DNA of 64,000 nucleotides. Origin: Caldalkalibacillus thermarum. GTDB taxonomy: Bacteria; Bacillota; Bacilli; Caldalkalibacillales; Caldalkalibacillaceae. Every line of letters begins with the position of its first letter. The first letter of the stretch is position 1. The stretch lies in assembly GCF_014644735.1 (NCBI RefSeq), contig NZ_BMKZ01000015.1, positions 1 to 64,000 of the forward strand. Reading direction: 5' to 3'. Both the position numbers and the translations under genes were made by a program. Positions 39,754 through 48,842 of this stretch are shown here, in pieces. The notes beneath the pieces are model-generated. The model was not told the origin of the DNA, made no database searches, and saw only the letters and a program-made list of their open reading frames with translations.

Positions 39754-41183
39754 CCATCATGGACAAGCCCATCAAAAAAGCAGTCATCATCGGGGGAGGG
39801 ATCAGCGGGCTCAGCGCAGCTTATTACCTGCAGCAAAAAGCAGAGAAAGCCGGCCTGCCCGTAGACATTACCCTCCTGGAAAAAGACAGGCGGCTCGGCG
39901 GCAAAATTGACACCCTCCATCAGGATGATTTCATCATCGAGCGCGGCCCCGATTCTTTTCTGGCCCGGAAATGGCCGGTCATCGAGCTGTCCCAGGAACT
40001 GGGCCTTGACCAGGAGTGGGTTCCCACCGGTCCCAAAGCCAAAACAACGTTTATCGTTCGCAACAAGAAACTGCATCCCCTGCCACCGGGCTTGATGTTG
40101 GGCATTCCCACCCGCTGGACCCCTTTTCTGAAAACAGGGCTCATTTCTCCCTGGGGTAAAGCAAGGGCAGCACTGGATCTGGTTCTGCCTAAGCGCAAAG
40201 AGACCACAGACGAGTCACTGGGACACTTTCTGGAACGCCGCCTGGGCAAAGAAGTGGTCAGCCAGCTGGTGGAGCCGTTGCTATCCGGCATCTACGCCGG
40301 GGATGCCTATGCCTTAAGCATCCAAGCCACCTTCCCCCAATTTCAGCAGCTGGAGCAAAAATACACCAGCCTTATTAAAGGCATGATGATCACTCAACGG
40401 CAGATGAAACAGACTAAACAGCTTCCAGATTTGGCCCAAAAAAGCATGTTTCTCTCCTTTAAAGGAGGTCTCAGCACGCTGGTCAAGGGCTTAGCCTCTG
40501 CCTTGAAAAAGGCCCAGCTCCGCACCCAAACTGAGGTCAAAAGGTTATGCAAAACTGGATCAGGCTACCGTGTGCAATTGGATGACGGGCAAAGCCTGGA
40601 TGCTGATGCCTTGGTTCTGGCCACTCCTGCCTTTGTCACAGCCCGGCTGCTTGAAGATCCTGAACTGCGCCAGTTACTTGCACCCATTCGCTATGTATCG
40701 GTGGCTAATGTGGTCCTGACCTTTAACCAAGAGGATGTGAGCATCCCCTTGGCCGGATCAGGCTTCGTCGTCCCCCGGAAAGAAGGGTATACCGTGACAG
40801 CCTGCACATGGACCTCTTCCAAATGGCCGCATACGGCACCTGAAGGAAAAGTGCTGGTAAGAGTGTATGTGGGTCGGTCTGGACAAGAGGAAATTGTGGA
40901 ACGGGATGACGAACACATTTTGGCCGTGGTTTGCAAGGAACTGCAAGATTTAACCGGCTTGGGGGCCAGGCCGATATTTTACGAAGTGAATCGCTGGTTC
41001 CACTCGATGCCCCAATACCAGGTCGGGCACATCAAGCGCCTGGAACAACTCACTGAAAAATTGAGCGTCTCCCATCCCGGCCTCTATTTATGCGGAGCCG
41101 GATACCGCGGGGTGGGCATTCCCGATTGTATCGGCCAGGCCAAACAAGCCGCCCAAAATGTGATCGCCTACTTTAATCGTTGA
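39750..41183 (+). CDS. hemY: Coproporphyrinogen III oxidase HemY (CgoX; protoporphyrinogen oxidase family)
   Basis: HemY oxidises coproporphyrinogen III to coproporphyrin III using FAD and oxygen. The 477-residue protein shows the dinucleotide fold AVIIGGGISGLSAAYYLQ, the RLGGKIDT motif, IERGPDSFLARKW, and the C-terminal GLYLCGAGYRGVGIPDCIGQAK. It is the last gene of the heme operon and its stop overlaps the convergent motS stop by 11 bases. Confidence 0.95.
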   Translation: MTIMDKPIKKAVIIGGGISGLSAAYYLQQKAEKAGLPVDITLLEKDRRLGGKIDTLHQDDFIIERGPDSFLARKWPVIELSQELGLDQEWVPTGPKAKTTFIVRNKKLHPLPPGLMLGIPTRWTPFLKTGLISPWGKARAALDLVLPKRKETTDESLGHFLERRLGKEVVSQLVEPLLSGIYAGDAYALSIQATFPQFQQLEQKYTSLIKGMMITQRQMKQTKQLPDLAQKSMFLSFKGGLSTLVKGLASALKKAQLRTQTEVKRLCKTGSGYRVQLDDGQSLDADALVLATPAFVTARLLEDPELRQLLAPIRYVSVANVVLTFNQEDVSIPLAGSGFVVPRKEGYTVTACTWTSSKWPHTAPEGKVLVRVYVGRSGQEEIVERDDEHILAVVCKELQDLTGLGARPIFYEVNRWFHSMPQYQVGHIKRLEQLTEKLSVSHPGLYLCGAGYRGVGIPDCIGQAKQAAQNVIAYFNR

Positions 41184-41985
41184 ACAGAATAACCATGACC
41201 ACTCGCCTGTTTTGGCGTCTTCCTTCTTCCGTATCGTTACTGGCCACAGGGTGATATTCTCCAAACCCCACCGCTTTAAACCGGTGGGGATCCAGATGAT
41301 GTTCTTCGATCAGATAGCGGATCACCTGCGTAGCCCTGGCCGCTGACAATTCCCAGTTGGAAGGAAAACGCACATTAGCGATAGGTCTGTTATCCGTATG
41401 GCCTTCAACTTCAATCAGATTAGGAATTTCTTGCAACAGGGGCGCCAGATTATCCAGGAAAAGAACTGCCTCCTCAAGCAGGTCGGCTTGGCCTGAAGGG
41501 AACAACATCACTTCCGGCAAAACCAGCTCAATGCCCCTTCCTGTCCGTTTGACAATCAATTCTTGCTCCAGCTGGTGTTCATGGGCAAAGTCCTGCACAT
41601 ATTCCAGGACGGCCTTCATATGCTCTTCCCGGGCCAGCAAGTCAGCCAACTGTTCCTGCAAGTCCTGGTCCAAATCAATCGTTTGTTCTTCCTCTTCCCG
41701 ATATGTCTGTTCATCCGGATGCTCCTCTTGCCCCTGATCCGGAGTCGAGAGGTTTGTATCATCCCCTGGGCTGGCCGGGCCCCGGCCCAGGCTTTCTTCC
41801 TCCATCGGCAGACGTTTATTAAAAGAGTCAAGCACGGAGTGAAATTTCTCAATATCGATTTCCGAGTATGAATAAAGCAAAACAAAAGTTACCAACACAA
41901 TCATCATCAAATCGGCAAAAGTGATCAGCCATCTCAGCTGGGGCTCACGGGAAAACGGTGCTCTTCGCGGAGTGTGGTGATTCAT
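41173..41985 (-). CDS. motS: Flagellar motor stator protein MotB/MotS
   Basis: The 270-residue protein has one N-terminal membrane helix with the ion-binding aspartate (WLITFADLMMIVLVTFVLLY). An acidic, Glu/Gln-rich linker follows (about residues 60-115), then the OmpA-like peptidoglycan-binding domain (IEVEGHTDNRPIANVRFPSN, LSAARATQVIRYL, KAVGFGEYHPVASN). With its partner it forms the stator that drives the flagellum. The short stalk and TFADL segment look more like the sodium-type MotS than proton-type MotB, but ion specificity needs testing. The start overlaps motP by 4 bases. Confidence 0.85.
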   Translation of the reverse strand: MNHHTPRRAPFSREPQLRWLITFADLMMIVLVTFVLLYSYSEIDIEKFHSVLDSFNKRLPMEEESLGRGPASPGDDTNLSTPDQGQEEHPDEQTYREEEEQTIDLDQDLQEQLADLLAREEHMKAVLEYVQDFAHEHQLEQELIVKRTGRGIELVLPEVMLFPSGQADLLEEAVLFLDNLAPLLQEIPNLIEVEGHTDNRPIANVRFPSNWELSAARATQVIRYLIEEHHLDPHRFKAVGFGEYHPVASNDTEEGRRQNRRVVMVILFND

Positions 41986-42794
41986 GGGGACACATTTCCC
42001 TCCTGATCAAGGGGCTTTAAGCGGCCATACATTTCAGAGGTCAGGAACATTTGCAGTTTTTCCCTGAGCACAACCGGCCCCTCATCATTGCGTATGCTGA
42101 TCAACGCTTCCACAATAATCTCCTTAATAAAAACTTCTTCTTCGGTCAGCAACATCAACTTGTTGGCAATGGGATTAAACACCAGATTGGCCAACAACAC
42201 CCCGTACAATGTGGTAATCAAAGCCAAGGCAATCGCCGGCCCAATCGCCTGAGGGTCCTCAATTTGTTGCAACATAAGGACCAATCCGACAATCGTGCCG
42301 ACCATCCCCCATCCCGGTGACAACTCAGCCGCCTTACTGATCAATTGGTGTCCCCGGGCATGCCGTTTCTGCAAGGCAGCAATGTCCATGGCTAAAATTT
42401 GCCTGATGATCTGAGGATCATGGCCATCAATAACCAGTCCCAATCCCTTGCGGACAAAGGGGTCCTTGACCTGCTCAAGCGCCTGTTCCAAGCCTGTCAC
42501 AATCCCTTCCTGGCGGGCTTTGCGGGCCAGCAGCACCCAAAAATCCATCAATTCTTGAAAATCCACGTTTTTCTTTCTAAATGTCTTATGCAGAACAGAA
42601 AACATGTTTTTTACTTCCTGACCGCCAAACCCCACAAACAAAGAGGCAGTCAAACCGCCGACAACCGTCACAAATGAAGAAAGACTGACAAAACCTGAGA
42701 GTCCCTCAATGCCCCCGGCAAAATAAATCGCCAGTATAATAATGCCAAACCCCAACAAAATGCCCAGGGGTGTTAACCAGTCTTGCTGTCGCAC
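41982..42794 (-). CDS. motP: Flagellar motor stator protein MotA/MotP
   Basis: The 270-residue protein has four membrane segments. Its cytoplasmic loop contains RKARQEGIVTGLEQALEQV and KGLGLVIDGHDP, and SPGWGMVGTIVGLVLML precedes helices 3 and 4, as in MotA/PomA/MotP. GTG at 42794 is chosen as start because GGAGGG lies 6 bases upstream and the first membrane helix begins ten residues later; longer frames lack this. No flagellar or chemotaxis genes are adjacent, which is usual for MotPS. Confidence 0.85.
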   Translation of the reverse strand: MRQQDWLTPLGILLGFGIIILAIYFAGGIEGLSGFVSLSSFVTVVGGLTASLFVGFGGQEVKNMFSVLHKTFRKKNVDFQELMDFWVLLARKARQEGIVTGLEQALEQVKDPFVRKGLGLVIDGHDPQIIRQILAMDIAALQKRHARGHQLISKAAELSPGWGMVGTIVGLVLMLQQIEDPQAIGPAIALALITTLYGVLLANLVFNPIANKLMLLTEEEVFIKEIIVEALISIRNDEGPVVLREKLQMFLTSEMYGRLKPLDQEGNVSP

Positions 42795-43026
42795 AGCTAA
42801 CCCTCCATTCCATATCTCTAGTACAGTGTCATGCCTATTGTCTTGAGTCAAGCACGCTTATTATTTATTTCGGCTAACCGGGTGCACTTTTTCAATGGGC
42901 CTTGCCTTGATTTTTTACAGTATAATGACTGCCGTATCCTGTTTTGCCGTCCCGGAAATAAGTATGCTATACTTGAATCGGACGTGTTTTTGATATGTTT
43001 AGCATTGCAAAAAGGAGTGGAAAGTG

Positions 43027-43776
43027 ATGAGTGAAGCTGTACATACACTGGAAGGTTGGTTTGTCCACCACGATTTCCGCACCATTGACTGGTCCAGCTG
43101 GAAACTATTGTCTCCCGAAGACCGCCAAGCGGCAGTTGACGAAGTTTTGTCCTTAGCGGCTTCTTGGAAGGAAACCGAAAACCAAAAGCAAGGCTCTTCC
43201 GGCATGTTTACCATTTTGGGGCATAAGGCAGATCTTTTGTTCCTTCATTTCCGCCCTACATTGGAAGAGTTAATTGAACTGGAAGCCACATTTAACAAGA
43301 CCAAATTTGCCGATGTCACCCTGCCCAGCTACTCTTATGTTTCAGTCGTTGAATTGAGCAACTACGTGGCTTCTGACAATGTGGATCCTGAAACGGACCC
43401 TTACATTCAAAGTCGTTTAAAACCCATGATTCCGGATAACAAAAACATTTGCTTCTATCCCATGAATAAGCGCCGGGAGGCTGGCCAAAACTGGTATACC
43501 CTGTCAATGGAAGAGCGCCGGGAAATGATGAGAAGCCATGGTTTAATCGGTCGCAAATATGCTGGTAAAGTCACGCAAATCATCTCCGGCTCTGTCGGGC
43601 TGGATGACTGGGAGTGGGGCGTCACACTCTTTGCTGATGACCCGGTCACGTTCAAGAAACTGATTTATGAGATGCGTTTTGATGAAGTGAGCGCCAAGTA
43701 CAGCGAGTTTGGCACCTTTCTGGTGGGAAATAAACTGAGTGAAGAGGCATTTAAAGCTTACCTTGACGTCGAATAA
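43027..43776 (+). CDS. hemQ: Coproheme decarboxylase HemQ (ChdC)
   Basis: HemQ belongs to the chlorite-dismutase-like family and decarboxylates Fe-coproporphyrin to heme b with peroxide, the last step of the Gram-positive route. The 249-residue protein has TLEGWFVHHDFRTIDW, LGHKADLLFLHFRPTLEEL, SYVSVVELSNYV, YPMNKRREAGQNWYTL (key tyrosines) and GVTLFADDPVTFKKLIYEMRFDE. The ATG is preferred over GTG three bases earlier. With hemE, hemH and hemY it completes the late pathway in this window. Confidence 0.95.
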   Translation: MSEAVHTLEGWFVHHDFRTIDWSSWKLLSPEDRQAAVDEVLSLAASWKETENQKQGSSGMFTILGHKADLLFLHFRPTLEELIELEATFNKTKFADVTLPSYSYVSVVELSNYVASDNVDPETDPYIQSRLKPMIPDNKNICFYPMNKRREAGQNWYTLSMEERREMMRSHGLIGRKYAGKVTQIISGSVGLDDWEWGVTLFADDPVTFKKLIYEMRFDEVSAKYSEFGTFLVGNKLSEEAFKAYLDVE

Positions 43777-43806
43777 CACCGACAATTGTATTATCTTCGA
43801 TGCCAT

Positions 43807-43864
43807 CCCCTTATTGCAGTCTCACGCTTGAACTCTCCTGACTGCAAGAAAGGGGATTTTTTGT
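43807..43864 (+). terminator. Terminator of hemQ
   Basis: CCCC-TTGCAGTC pairs with GACTGCAA-GGGG, separated by a 18-base loop and followed by ATTTTTTG. Confidence 0.75.
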
Positions 43865-44039
43865 GCAGCTCTGTCTCAAATACCCGGGGTATGAAGAAAA
43901 ACTTTCATCAAAAATTTTTCTTGATAAAAATATTCCATTGTTATATAATAAAAATTTTTACATATTTACAATACCTTCTCTTTTTGTTACACTTAATACT
44001 ACGTCACTGGCAATCTATCTGAAAGGGGAGGGAGAAAGC

Positions 44040-45218
44040 ATGGCTTTACCAAAGTACATTACCAACATTGATCATATTACCCAAATTCCTGAGGAAGAGC
44101 GCAAAAAGCTGAAGCAAATCACCGATAAGTTTGTATTTAGGGTCAACGATTATTATCTCAGCCTGATCGATTGGAATGATCCGAACGACCCCATCCGCAA
44201 ACTGGTCATCCCCAATGAAAAGGAACTGGAAGAGTATGGGCGTTGGGATGCTTCCGATGAAGATACCAACTATGTCGTTCCAGGGTGTCAGCATAAGTAC
44301 ACCACAACAGCGCTCCTGATCTGTTCCGAAGTCTGTGGTGCCTACTGTCGTTACTGTTTCCGCAAGCGGCTGTTCCGCAACGATGTCAAAGAAGCCATGT
44401 CTGATGTAGAACCCGGTCTGGAATATATCGCCCAGCATCCGGAGATTAACAACGTCCTTCTTACTGGCGGCGACCCGCTGGTACTGGCCACCAAAAAGCT
44501 CCGTTATATTATTGAACGCTTGCGTGCTATCGATCATGTTAAAATCATCCGCATCGGCTCCAAACTGCCAGCTTTCAACCCCATGCGCATTTACGAAGAC
44601 CAAGAATTACTCGCCCTGTTAAAAGAACACTCCACGCCTGAAAAACGCATTTATGTCATGGCCCACTTCTGTCATCCCCGTGAATTAACGGAGCAGGCGT
44701 ATAAAGCTGTGCAAGCCCTGCATGAGTCCAATGTGATTGTGGTGAACCAAACGCCTGTATTAAGAGGCATCAATGACAATGCCGATGTGCTGGCTGAACT
44801 CTTGGATAAACTGTCCTGGGCCGGTGTGACACCCTACTACTTCTTTGTCAATCGTCCGGTAGCAGGGAACAAAGACTTTGTGCTGACACTAGAAGAAGTA
44901 TACAATCTGGTGGAAAAGGCCAAGGCCAAAACCTCAGGACTGGGTAAACGGGTGCGCCTGGCTATGAGCCACACGTCCGGAAAAATTGAAATACTGGCCA
45001 TCGAAAATGGCAAAGCATATTTGAAGTACCATCAAAACCGCGATGGAGAGTACGGCAAGTTCATGATTCTGGACTGTCCGAAGGACGCCACCTGGTTTGA
45101 TGAACTGCCGGGCAACGAAAAATACTGGACCAAACCAAAAAAGAAAACAGATGCAGTCGTTTCAGTTAACGAATTGCCTGATATGCCTCAGAAACCGAAA
45201 CCAAAAGTGAAAGCATAA
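44040..45218 (+). CDS. KamA-family radical SAM aminomutase, substrate uncertain
   Basis: The 392-residue protein resembles lysine 2,3-aminomutase: CGAYCRYCFRKRLF binds the radical SAM cluster, NNVLLTGGDPL follows, and the GKIEI segment near residue 325 aligns with the PLP-lysine motif. The two aspartates that bind the lysine side chain in KamA (in YQCD and VVDAPGGGGK) are replaced here: FFVNRPVAGN and LAMSHTSGKI. The loop before the PLP lysine is shorter. It is therefore probably not a lysine 2,3-aminomutase. AGGGGAGGGAG precedes the ATG and the gene stands alone between two terminators. Confidence 0.85.
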   Translation: MALPKYITNIDHITQIPEEERKKLKQITDKFVFRVNDYYLSLIDWNDPNDPIRKLVIPNEKELEEYGRWDASDEDTNYVVPGCQHKYTTTALLICSEVCGAYCRYCFRKRLFRNDVKEAMSDVEPGLEYIAQHPEINNVLLTGGDPLVLATKKLRYIIERLRAIDHVKIIRIGSKLPAFNPMRIYEDQELLALLKEHSTPEKRIYVMAHFCHPRELTEQAYKAVQALHESNVIVVNQTPVLRGINDNADVLAELLDKLSWAGVTPYYFFVNRPVAGNKDFVLTLEEVYNLVEKAKAKTSGLGKRVRLAMSHTSGKIEILAIENGKAYLKYHQNRDGEYGKFMILDCPKDATWFDELPGNEKYWTKPKKKTDAVVSVNELPDMPQKPKPKVKA

Positions 45219-45221
45219 CCA

Positions 45222-45269
45222 GAAAAGCAAAACGGGAGAGCCTTTCCAGCTCTCCCGTTTTGCTTTTTC
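45222..45269 (+). terminator. Terminator of the KamA-family gene
   Basis: A long perfect stem, AAAAGCAAAACGGGAGAGC with its complement, closes a short loop and ends in TTTTTC. The mirrored A/T runs let it work from both strands. Confidence 0.9.
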
Positions 45270-45409
45270 ACATCCCTTCTTCCTACAAGCCTGGCCCGTT
45301 CCTCTCCCATATGAAAATATTGGAAGTTCCTTTCGCCCCCATTATATGATTAAAGTCAATGCCGCTTGGTGATTACTAAACATAAACACGGACGAAAGGA
45401 GTCTTTTCA

Positions 45410-45781
45410 ATGAAACATGTCTGGGCTTTATTGATTAAAGCCGCTATGGTTTTTGTCGTTTTGTTTATTGTCTTAAACTGGATGAATGATTACCGGGTCG
45501 GTCCTACTGTGGCTTTTGCTTTACTTCTGACAGGTCTTTCTTACCTTATCGGTGATCTCGCTATCCTGCCCAATGCCAATAATATTGTGGCCACACTGGC
45601 TGATATCGGGTTAAATACATTTGCCATCTGGATTATCGGCCCCTTTTTCTTCGGTGCTTTTGTTCCTTTTTCCACAGCCTTATTAGCTAGCGTCATTATC
45701 GGTGTTGGGGAATGGTTCTTCCATCAATATATGGAAAGAGCGGTTTTTCCCAACCGGGAAAAAGAACCGGAACGGGCCTAA
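45410..45781 (+). CDS. DUF2512 (YndM-like) membrane protein
   Basis: This 123-residue protein has four hydrophobic segments and the DUF2512 pattern: KHVWALLIKAAMVFVVL, LSYLIGDLAILPNANNIVATLADIG, and GVGEWFFHQYM near the end. Relatives in Bacillus include YndM; their function is unknown. ACGAAAGGAG lies upstream of the ATG. The gene is monocistronic. Confidence 0.85.
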   Translation: MKHVWALLIKAAMVFVVLFIVLNWMNDYRVGPTVAFALLLTGLSYLIGDLAILPNANNIVATLADIGLNTFAIWIIGPFFFGAFVPFSTALLASVIIGVGEWFFHQYMERAVFPNREKEPERA

Positions 45782-45812
45782 ACGAATCCGACTTCAAGCA
45801 AAGGAAAAAGCC

Positions 45813-45862
45813 AACAGGGATGCCCTTTAACAGGCATCCCTGTTTGGTAAGTCTTGTAATTT
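45813..45862 (+). terminator. Hairpin terminator after the DUF2512 gene
   Basis: AACAGGGATGCC pairs perfectly with GGCATCCCTGTT. The T run is displaced (TTGGTAAGTCTTGTAATTTT), so termination may be weak. Confidence 0.6.
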
Positions 45863-45882
45863 TTTTTGGGCCGACTTATGGA

Positions 45883-47010
45883 TCAAGACTTCCCATGTTC
45901 GCCCCGGTTTTGTCCCTGTCCCTCAGGCTGGTTCACAGAGGTTTTTAACGGATTTTCAAAATAGATGCTGCGGCTGGGGAAGGCGATGGATACACCCTCC
46001 TCCTCTAAAATCTCCATGATCTTAAAATTAATTTCTTCTTTAATCTGCAGCCATTCCCCCCACACCGTCGTTTTGGTAAAGAAGTACAAAAAGATGTCCA
46101 GGCTGCTGTCATTAAAGCGGTCAAAGTGAACAAACAGGGTTTCCTTGCTGATTTCCGGATGGTTTTCCAGCATGTCCCGAATCCGGTCTACACAACGCTT
46201 TAACTTTTCTCTAGGCGTGTTATACATCACTCCCAGATGGAAAGTGATACGCCGCCGTCCCATCCGTGTCCAGTTGGTGATTGGTTCGTTGGCCAGCGTA
46301 GAGTTGGGCACGGTAACCAATCCCTGGGCAAAGGTGCGGATGCGGGTGCTGCGGATAGAAATATCCTCCACAACCCCTTCCACACTTGGCGTTTCAATCC
46401 AATCTCCTAACGAAAAAGGTTTTTCAGTAATAATCACAATGCCGCCAAAAATGTTGCTTAACGTGTCCCTGGCTGCCAGGGAGATGGCTAATCCCCCAAG
46501 ACCTAGCCCGGCAATAAATCCACCTACCTGATAGTTCCATTGGTCTAAAATGACAACAGCCGCCAGCGCGATAACCAAAACACGCAAGATCTTTGATAAA
46601 AACGGAATAAGTATCTGATCCAGTTCAAAATGCAGCTTCTCCCCTATTTTATTCAACAGGACCGAAGAAGTGCCGCTTAAGTTATAAAATCCCCAGGCGA
46701 TGAGCGCAAACACCACAGACTTATATCCCTTGTGAAGGGTGACAGCATATGGGTCCGTGACAGACAAGAAATTAAGGGCAAAATATATGCCTAAAATGGC
46801 AAAAAAAGCATTCAGCGGCTGCTCAAAGGAACGCAGCACACTGTGAATCATCTCAATCCGGTGCGTTTGGGTGTAACGCAGGATCAGTTTAAATGTCCGT
46901 TGGGTAAAAAATTTGCGAAACAATAAAAAACCCAAAAAGATCAGCAAGGAAATGCTCCATTCCCACCACCATTGCTCAGTGTCAATAAAGCCCAAATATT
47001 GCTCCAACAT
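45883..47010 (-). CDS. Small-conductance mechanosensitive channel, MscS family
   Basis: The 375-residue protein has about four or five membrane helices. The pore-lining helix and upper beta-domain follow in GFIAGLGLGGLAISLAARDT and NIFGGIVIITEKPFSLGDWI. VEDISIRSTRIRTFAQGLVTVPNS leads into the cytoplasmic vestibule domain. Such channels release solutes under hypo-osmotic stress. The short Gln/Gly-rich tail is not conserved. It is transcribed towards the DUF2512 gene and separated from pheA by about 75 bases. Confidence 0.92.
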   Translation of the reverse strand: MLEQYLGFIDTEQWWWEWSISLLIFLGFLLFRKFFTQRTFKLILRYTQTHRIEMIHSVLRSFEQPLNAFFAILGIYFALNFLSVTDPYAVTLHKGYKSVVFALIAWGFYNLSGTSSVLLNKIGEKLHFELDQILIPFLSKILRVLVIALAAVVILDQWNYQVGGFIAGLGLGGLAISLAARDTLSNIFGGIVIITEKPFSLGDWIETPSVEGVVEDISIRSTRIRTFAQGLVTVPNSTLANEPITNWTRMGRRRITFHLGVMYNTPREKLKRCVDRIRDMLENHPEISKETLFVHFDRFNDSSLDIFLYFFTKTTVWGEWLQIKEEINFKIMEILEEEGVSIAFPSRSIYFENPLKTSVNQPEGQGQNRGEHGKS

Positions 47011-47084
47011 AGGGATGTCCTCCTTACTGCCGCTTGCCCTGTTTCAATTGCAGCTTATTTATTGTACAGCCGTTAAAGGCATGA

Positions 47085-48005
47085 TCAGGACGTTTTGGAT
47101 GGCATGGCGGCATAGGCAGGAATAATGCAAGGATAACTGCCCAGCAGCCGCACGTGGCAACCTAGCGCTTCAATCTCAGCGATAGCACCGGGAATAAGGG
47201 CCTCATCCATGCCCAGGCCGATATCAATGATAAAGAAATAGCTGCCCAGCTTCTTTTTTGTGGGGCGGGATTCAATACGGGTCAAATTTAGCCTGCGCCA
47301 AGCAAACGCACTTAAAACCTGATGCAAGGCACCTGGAAAGTCTTCCTTCAAAGTCACTTGAATGGTCGTCTTGTACTCAAGCTGTTGGCCGTTGGTTAAC
47401 ACAGGCTTGTCACTTAATGGTTCGTACCCTACCAGCACAAAACGGGTGTAGTTGTTAGGATAATCTTCAATATGGGCCGCTTTATCATATAAACCGTATC
47501 TTTGTCCCGCCGTGCCAGGACCAATCGCCAGCAGAGATTCTTCTGGATGGCCAGCCACGTATTCAGCCGCTTCCGCCGTGCTTTTAGTGTATTTAATTTT
47601 GGCGCCCGGGCAATGGCGGCGAATAAACTGGTGGCACTGGGCAATAGCTTGCGGGTGGGACAAAACGGTTTCGACCTCACTTAAAGGACTGCCTTTCCTC
47701 ACCGGATGCACAAGGGCATGATGGGAAATCAACAGGGCAATCTCCCCCTGAATCGGGAGTTCCACGTGATGAATAAGCCAATCCATGGTCATGTTCACTG
47801 AGCCTTCGATGGAGTTTTCCATCGGCACCATGGCATAATCTGTCTCTTTCCTGCCACAGGCCAGCAAACAATCGGCAATGGTGGGCAAAGGGATAAAAGC
47901 AGCCTGTGCCAAGTTGGGATACGCTTGACACATGCCCCGCAATGCTTCTTCAGTAAAAGTTCCCGGTGGTCCAAGATAAGCCACTTTTTTTTCTGTTTCG
48001 CTCAC
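47085..48005 (-). CDS. pheA: Prephenate dehydratase PheA
   Basis: PheA converts prephenate to phenylpyruvate in phenylalanine synthesis. The 306-residue protein has VAYLGPPGTFTEEAL at its start, VPMENSIEGSVNMTMDWL, and the KYTKSTAEAAEYV active-site segment. A C-terminal ACT regulatory domain includes the phenylalanine-binding TRIESRPTKKKLGSYFFIID. The GTG at 48005 is preferred because GGAGTGGAG lies 6-7 bases upstream and the domain begins six residues later; an ATG at 48038 would give a longer tail. Confidence 0.94.
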   Translation of the reverse strand: MSETEKKVAYLGPPGTFTEEALRGMCQAYPNLAQAAFIPLPTIADCLLACGRKETDYAMVPMENSIEGSVNMTMDWLIHHVELPIQGEIALLISHHALVHPVRKGSPLSEVETVLSHPQAIAQCHQFIRRHCPGAKIKYTKSTAEAAEYVAGHPEESLLAIGPGTAGQRYGLYDKAAHIEDYPNNYTRFVLVGYEPLSDKPVLTNGQQLEYKTTIQVTLKEDFPGALHQVLSAFAWRRLNLTRIESRPTKKKLGSYFFIIDIGLGMDEALIPGAIAEIEALGCHVRLLGSYPCIIPAYAAMPSKTS

Positions 48006-48216
48006 TTCTATCTCCACTCCTGAATTTTTTCTTTTCATTGTGCAAAGAGTCAATGATTTTGTCAATAGGCTCCCCATGCCAATCAAAGTTAAAACTTACC
48101 CATCGGCCAGGAATAAGGGGCTCAAAAGGAACGGAATAAAAAAACAGACCTTATCAGATGATAGAAGTAGATGTTTATGCTTATACACCTCAACTATATG
48201 CGAAAGGAGCCCTCTT

Positions 48217-48762
48217 ATGCCAAAAAAATGGTTGATCATTTTGCTCATCATGATCGGTCTGACCGGTTGCCACCAACTATTTCAAGCTGATAATCTCCAA
48301 AATTTTCAAAGTGAAGGGGAAGCTTATTTAAACCAGTTGGGTAAAAAGCGTCCTGAAGATTCGGCAGATCTCATGCTCTATATTAACGGCCAACCCTTGG
48401 ATGAAGTGACTGTTTATCTCGAAAAAGGGCAAATTTATATCCCCTTGACCCACATCCTGGAATTGATGGACTTTAATATTGCTGAAGATGATGAGCGCAT
48501 TAGAGCCGGTTTTACTGACATTATTTACGAAGTTAAAAAAGGATCAGCCGAAGCCATATCAGAAGGGGAAGCCATTAACCTGTCCCATGAAGTGGCGACT
48601 TATAACGGACAAGCCTACATCACCACAGCGGCCTTACAAGAACTGCTTGGTTGCGAAGTCCGTGTGAACGATCAAGCCCTCATGGTTAACATGGAACAAA
48701 AGGATGCTGATTTGCCAAAAGACGAAGACTTAAGCGAAACAGATGACAAAAACCAGGAATAA
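48217..48762 (+). CDS. Lipoprotein with copper amine oxidase N-terminal-like domain
   Basis: The 181-residue protein begins MPKKWLIILLIMIGLTGCHQ, a lipoprotein signal peptide with lipobox LTGC. From residue 50 it reads LMLYINGQPLDEVTVYLEKG, YIPLTHILELMDF, ...GQAYITTAALQELLGCEV, a pattern of stalk domains often annotated as copper-amine-oxidase-like. These are extracytoplasmic binding modules without catalytic activity. The tail is acidic (DADLPKDEDLSETDD). GAAAGGAG precedes the ATG, which is why the long upstream extension is rejected. Confidence 0.75.
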   Translation: MPKKWLIILLIMIGLTGCHQLFQADNLQNFQSEGEAYLNQLGKKRPEDSADLMLYINGQPLDEVTVYLEKGQIYIPLTHILELMDFNIAEDDERIRAGFTDIIYEVKKGSAEAISEGEAINLSHEVATYNGQAYITTAALQELLGCEVRVNDQALMVNMEQKDADLPKDEDLSETDDKNQE

Positions 48763-48842
48763 ATTCCCACTTTATCCAGTGCAAAAGCGGATGCTATTAT
48801 AAATAATGTCGAATGAAAGCGCATACAAAAGGAGAGAACAGC

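Noticed and set aside
48040-48216. N-terminal extension of the stalk-domain lipoprotein
   Set aside because: The signal peptide and ribosome-binding site lie at 48217, and the extension overlaps the pheA promoter region.
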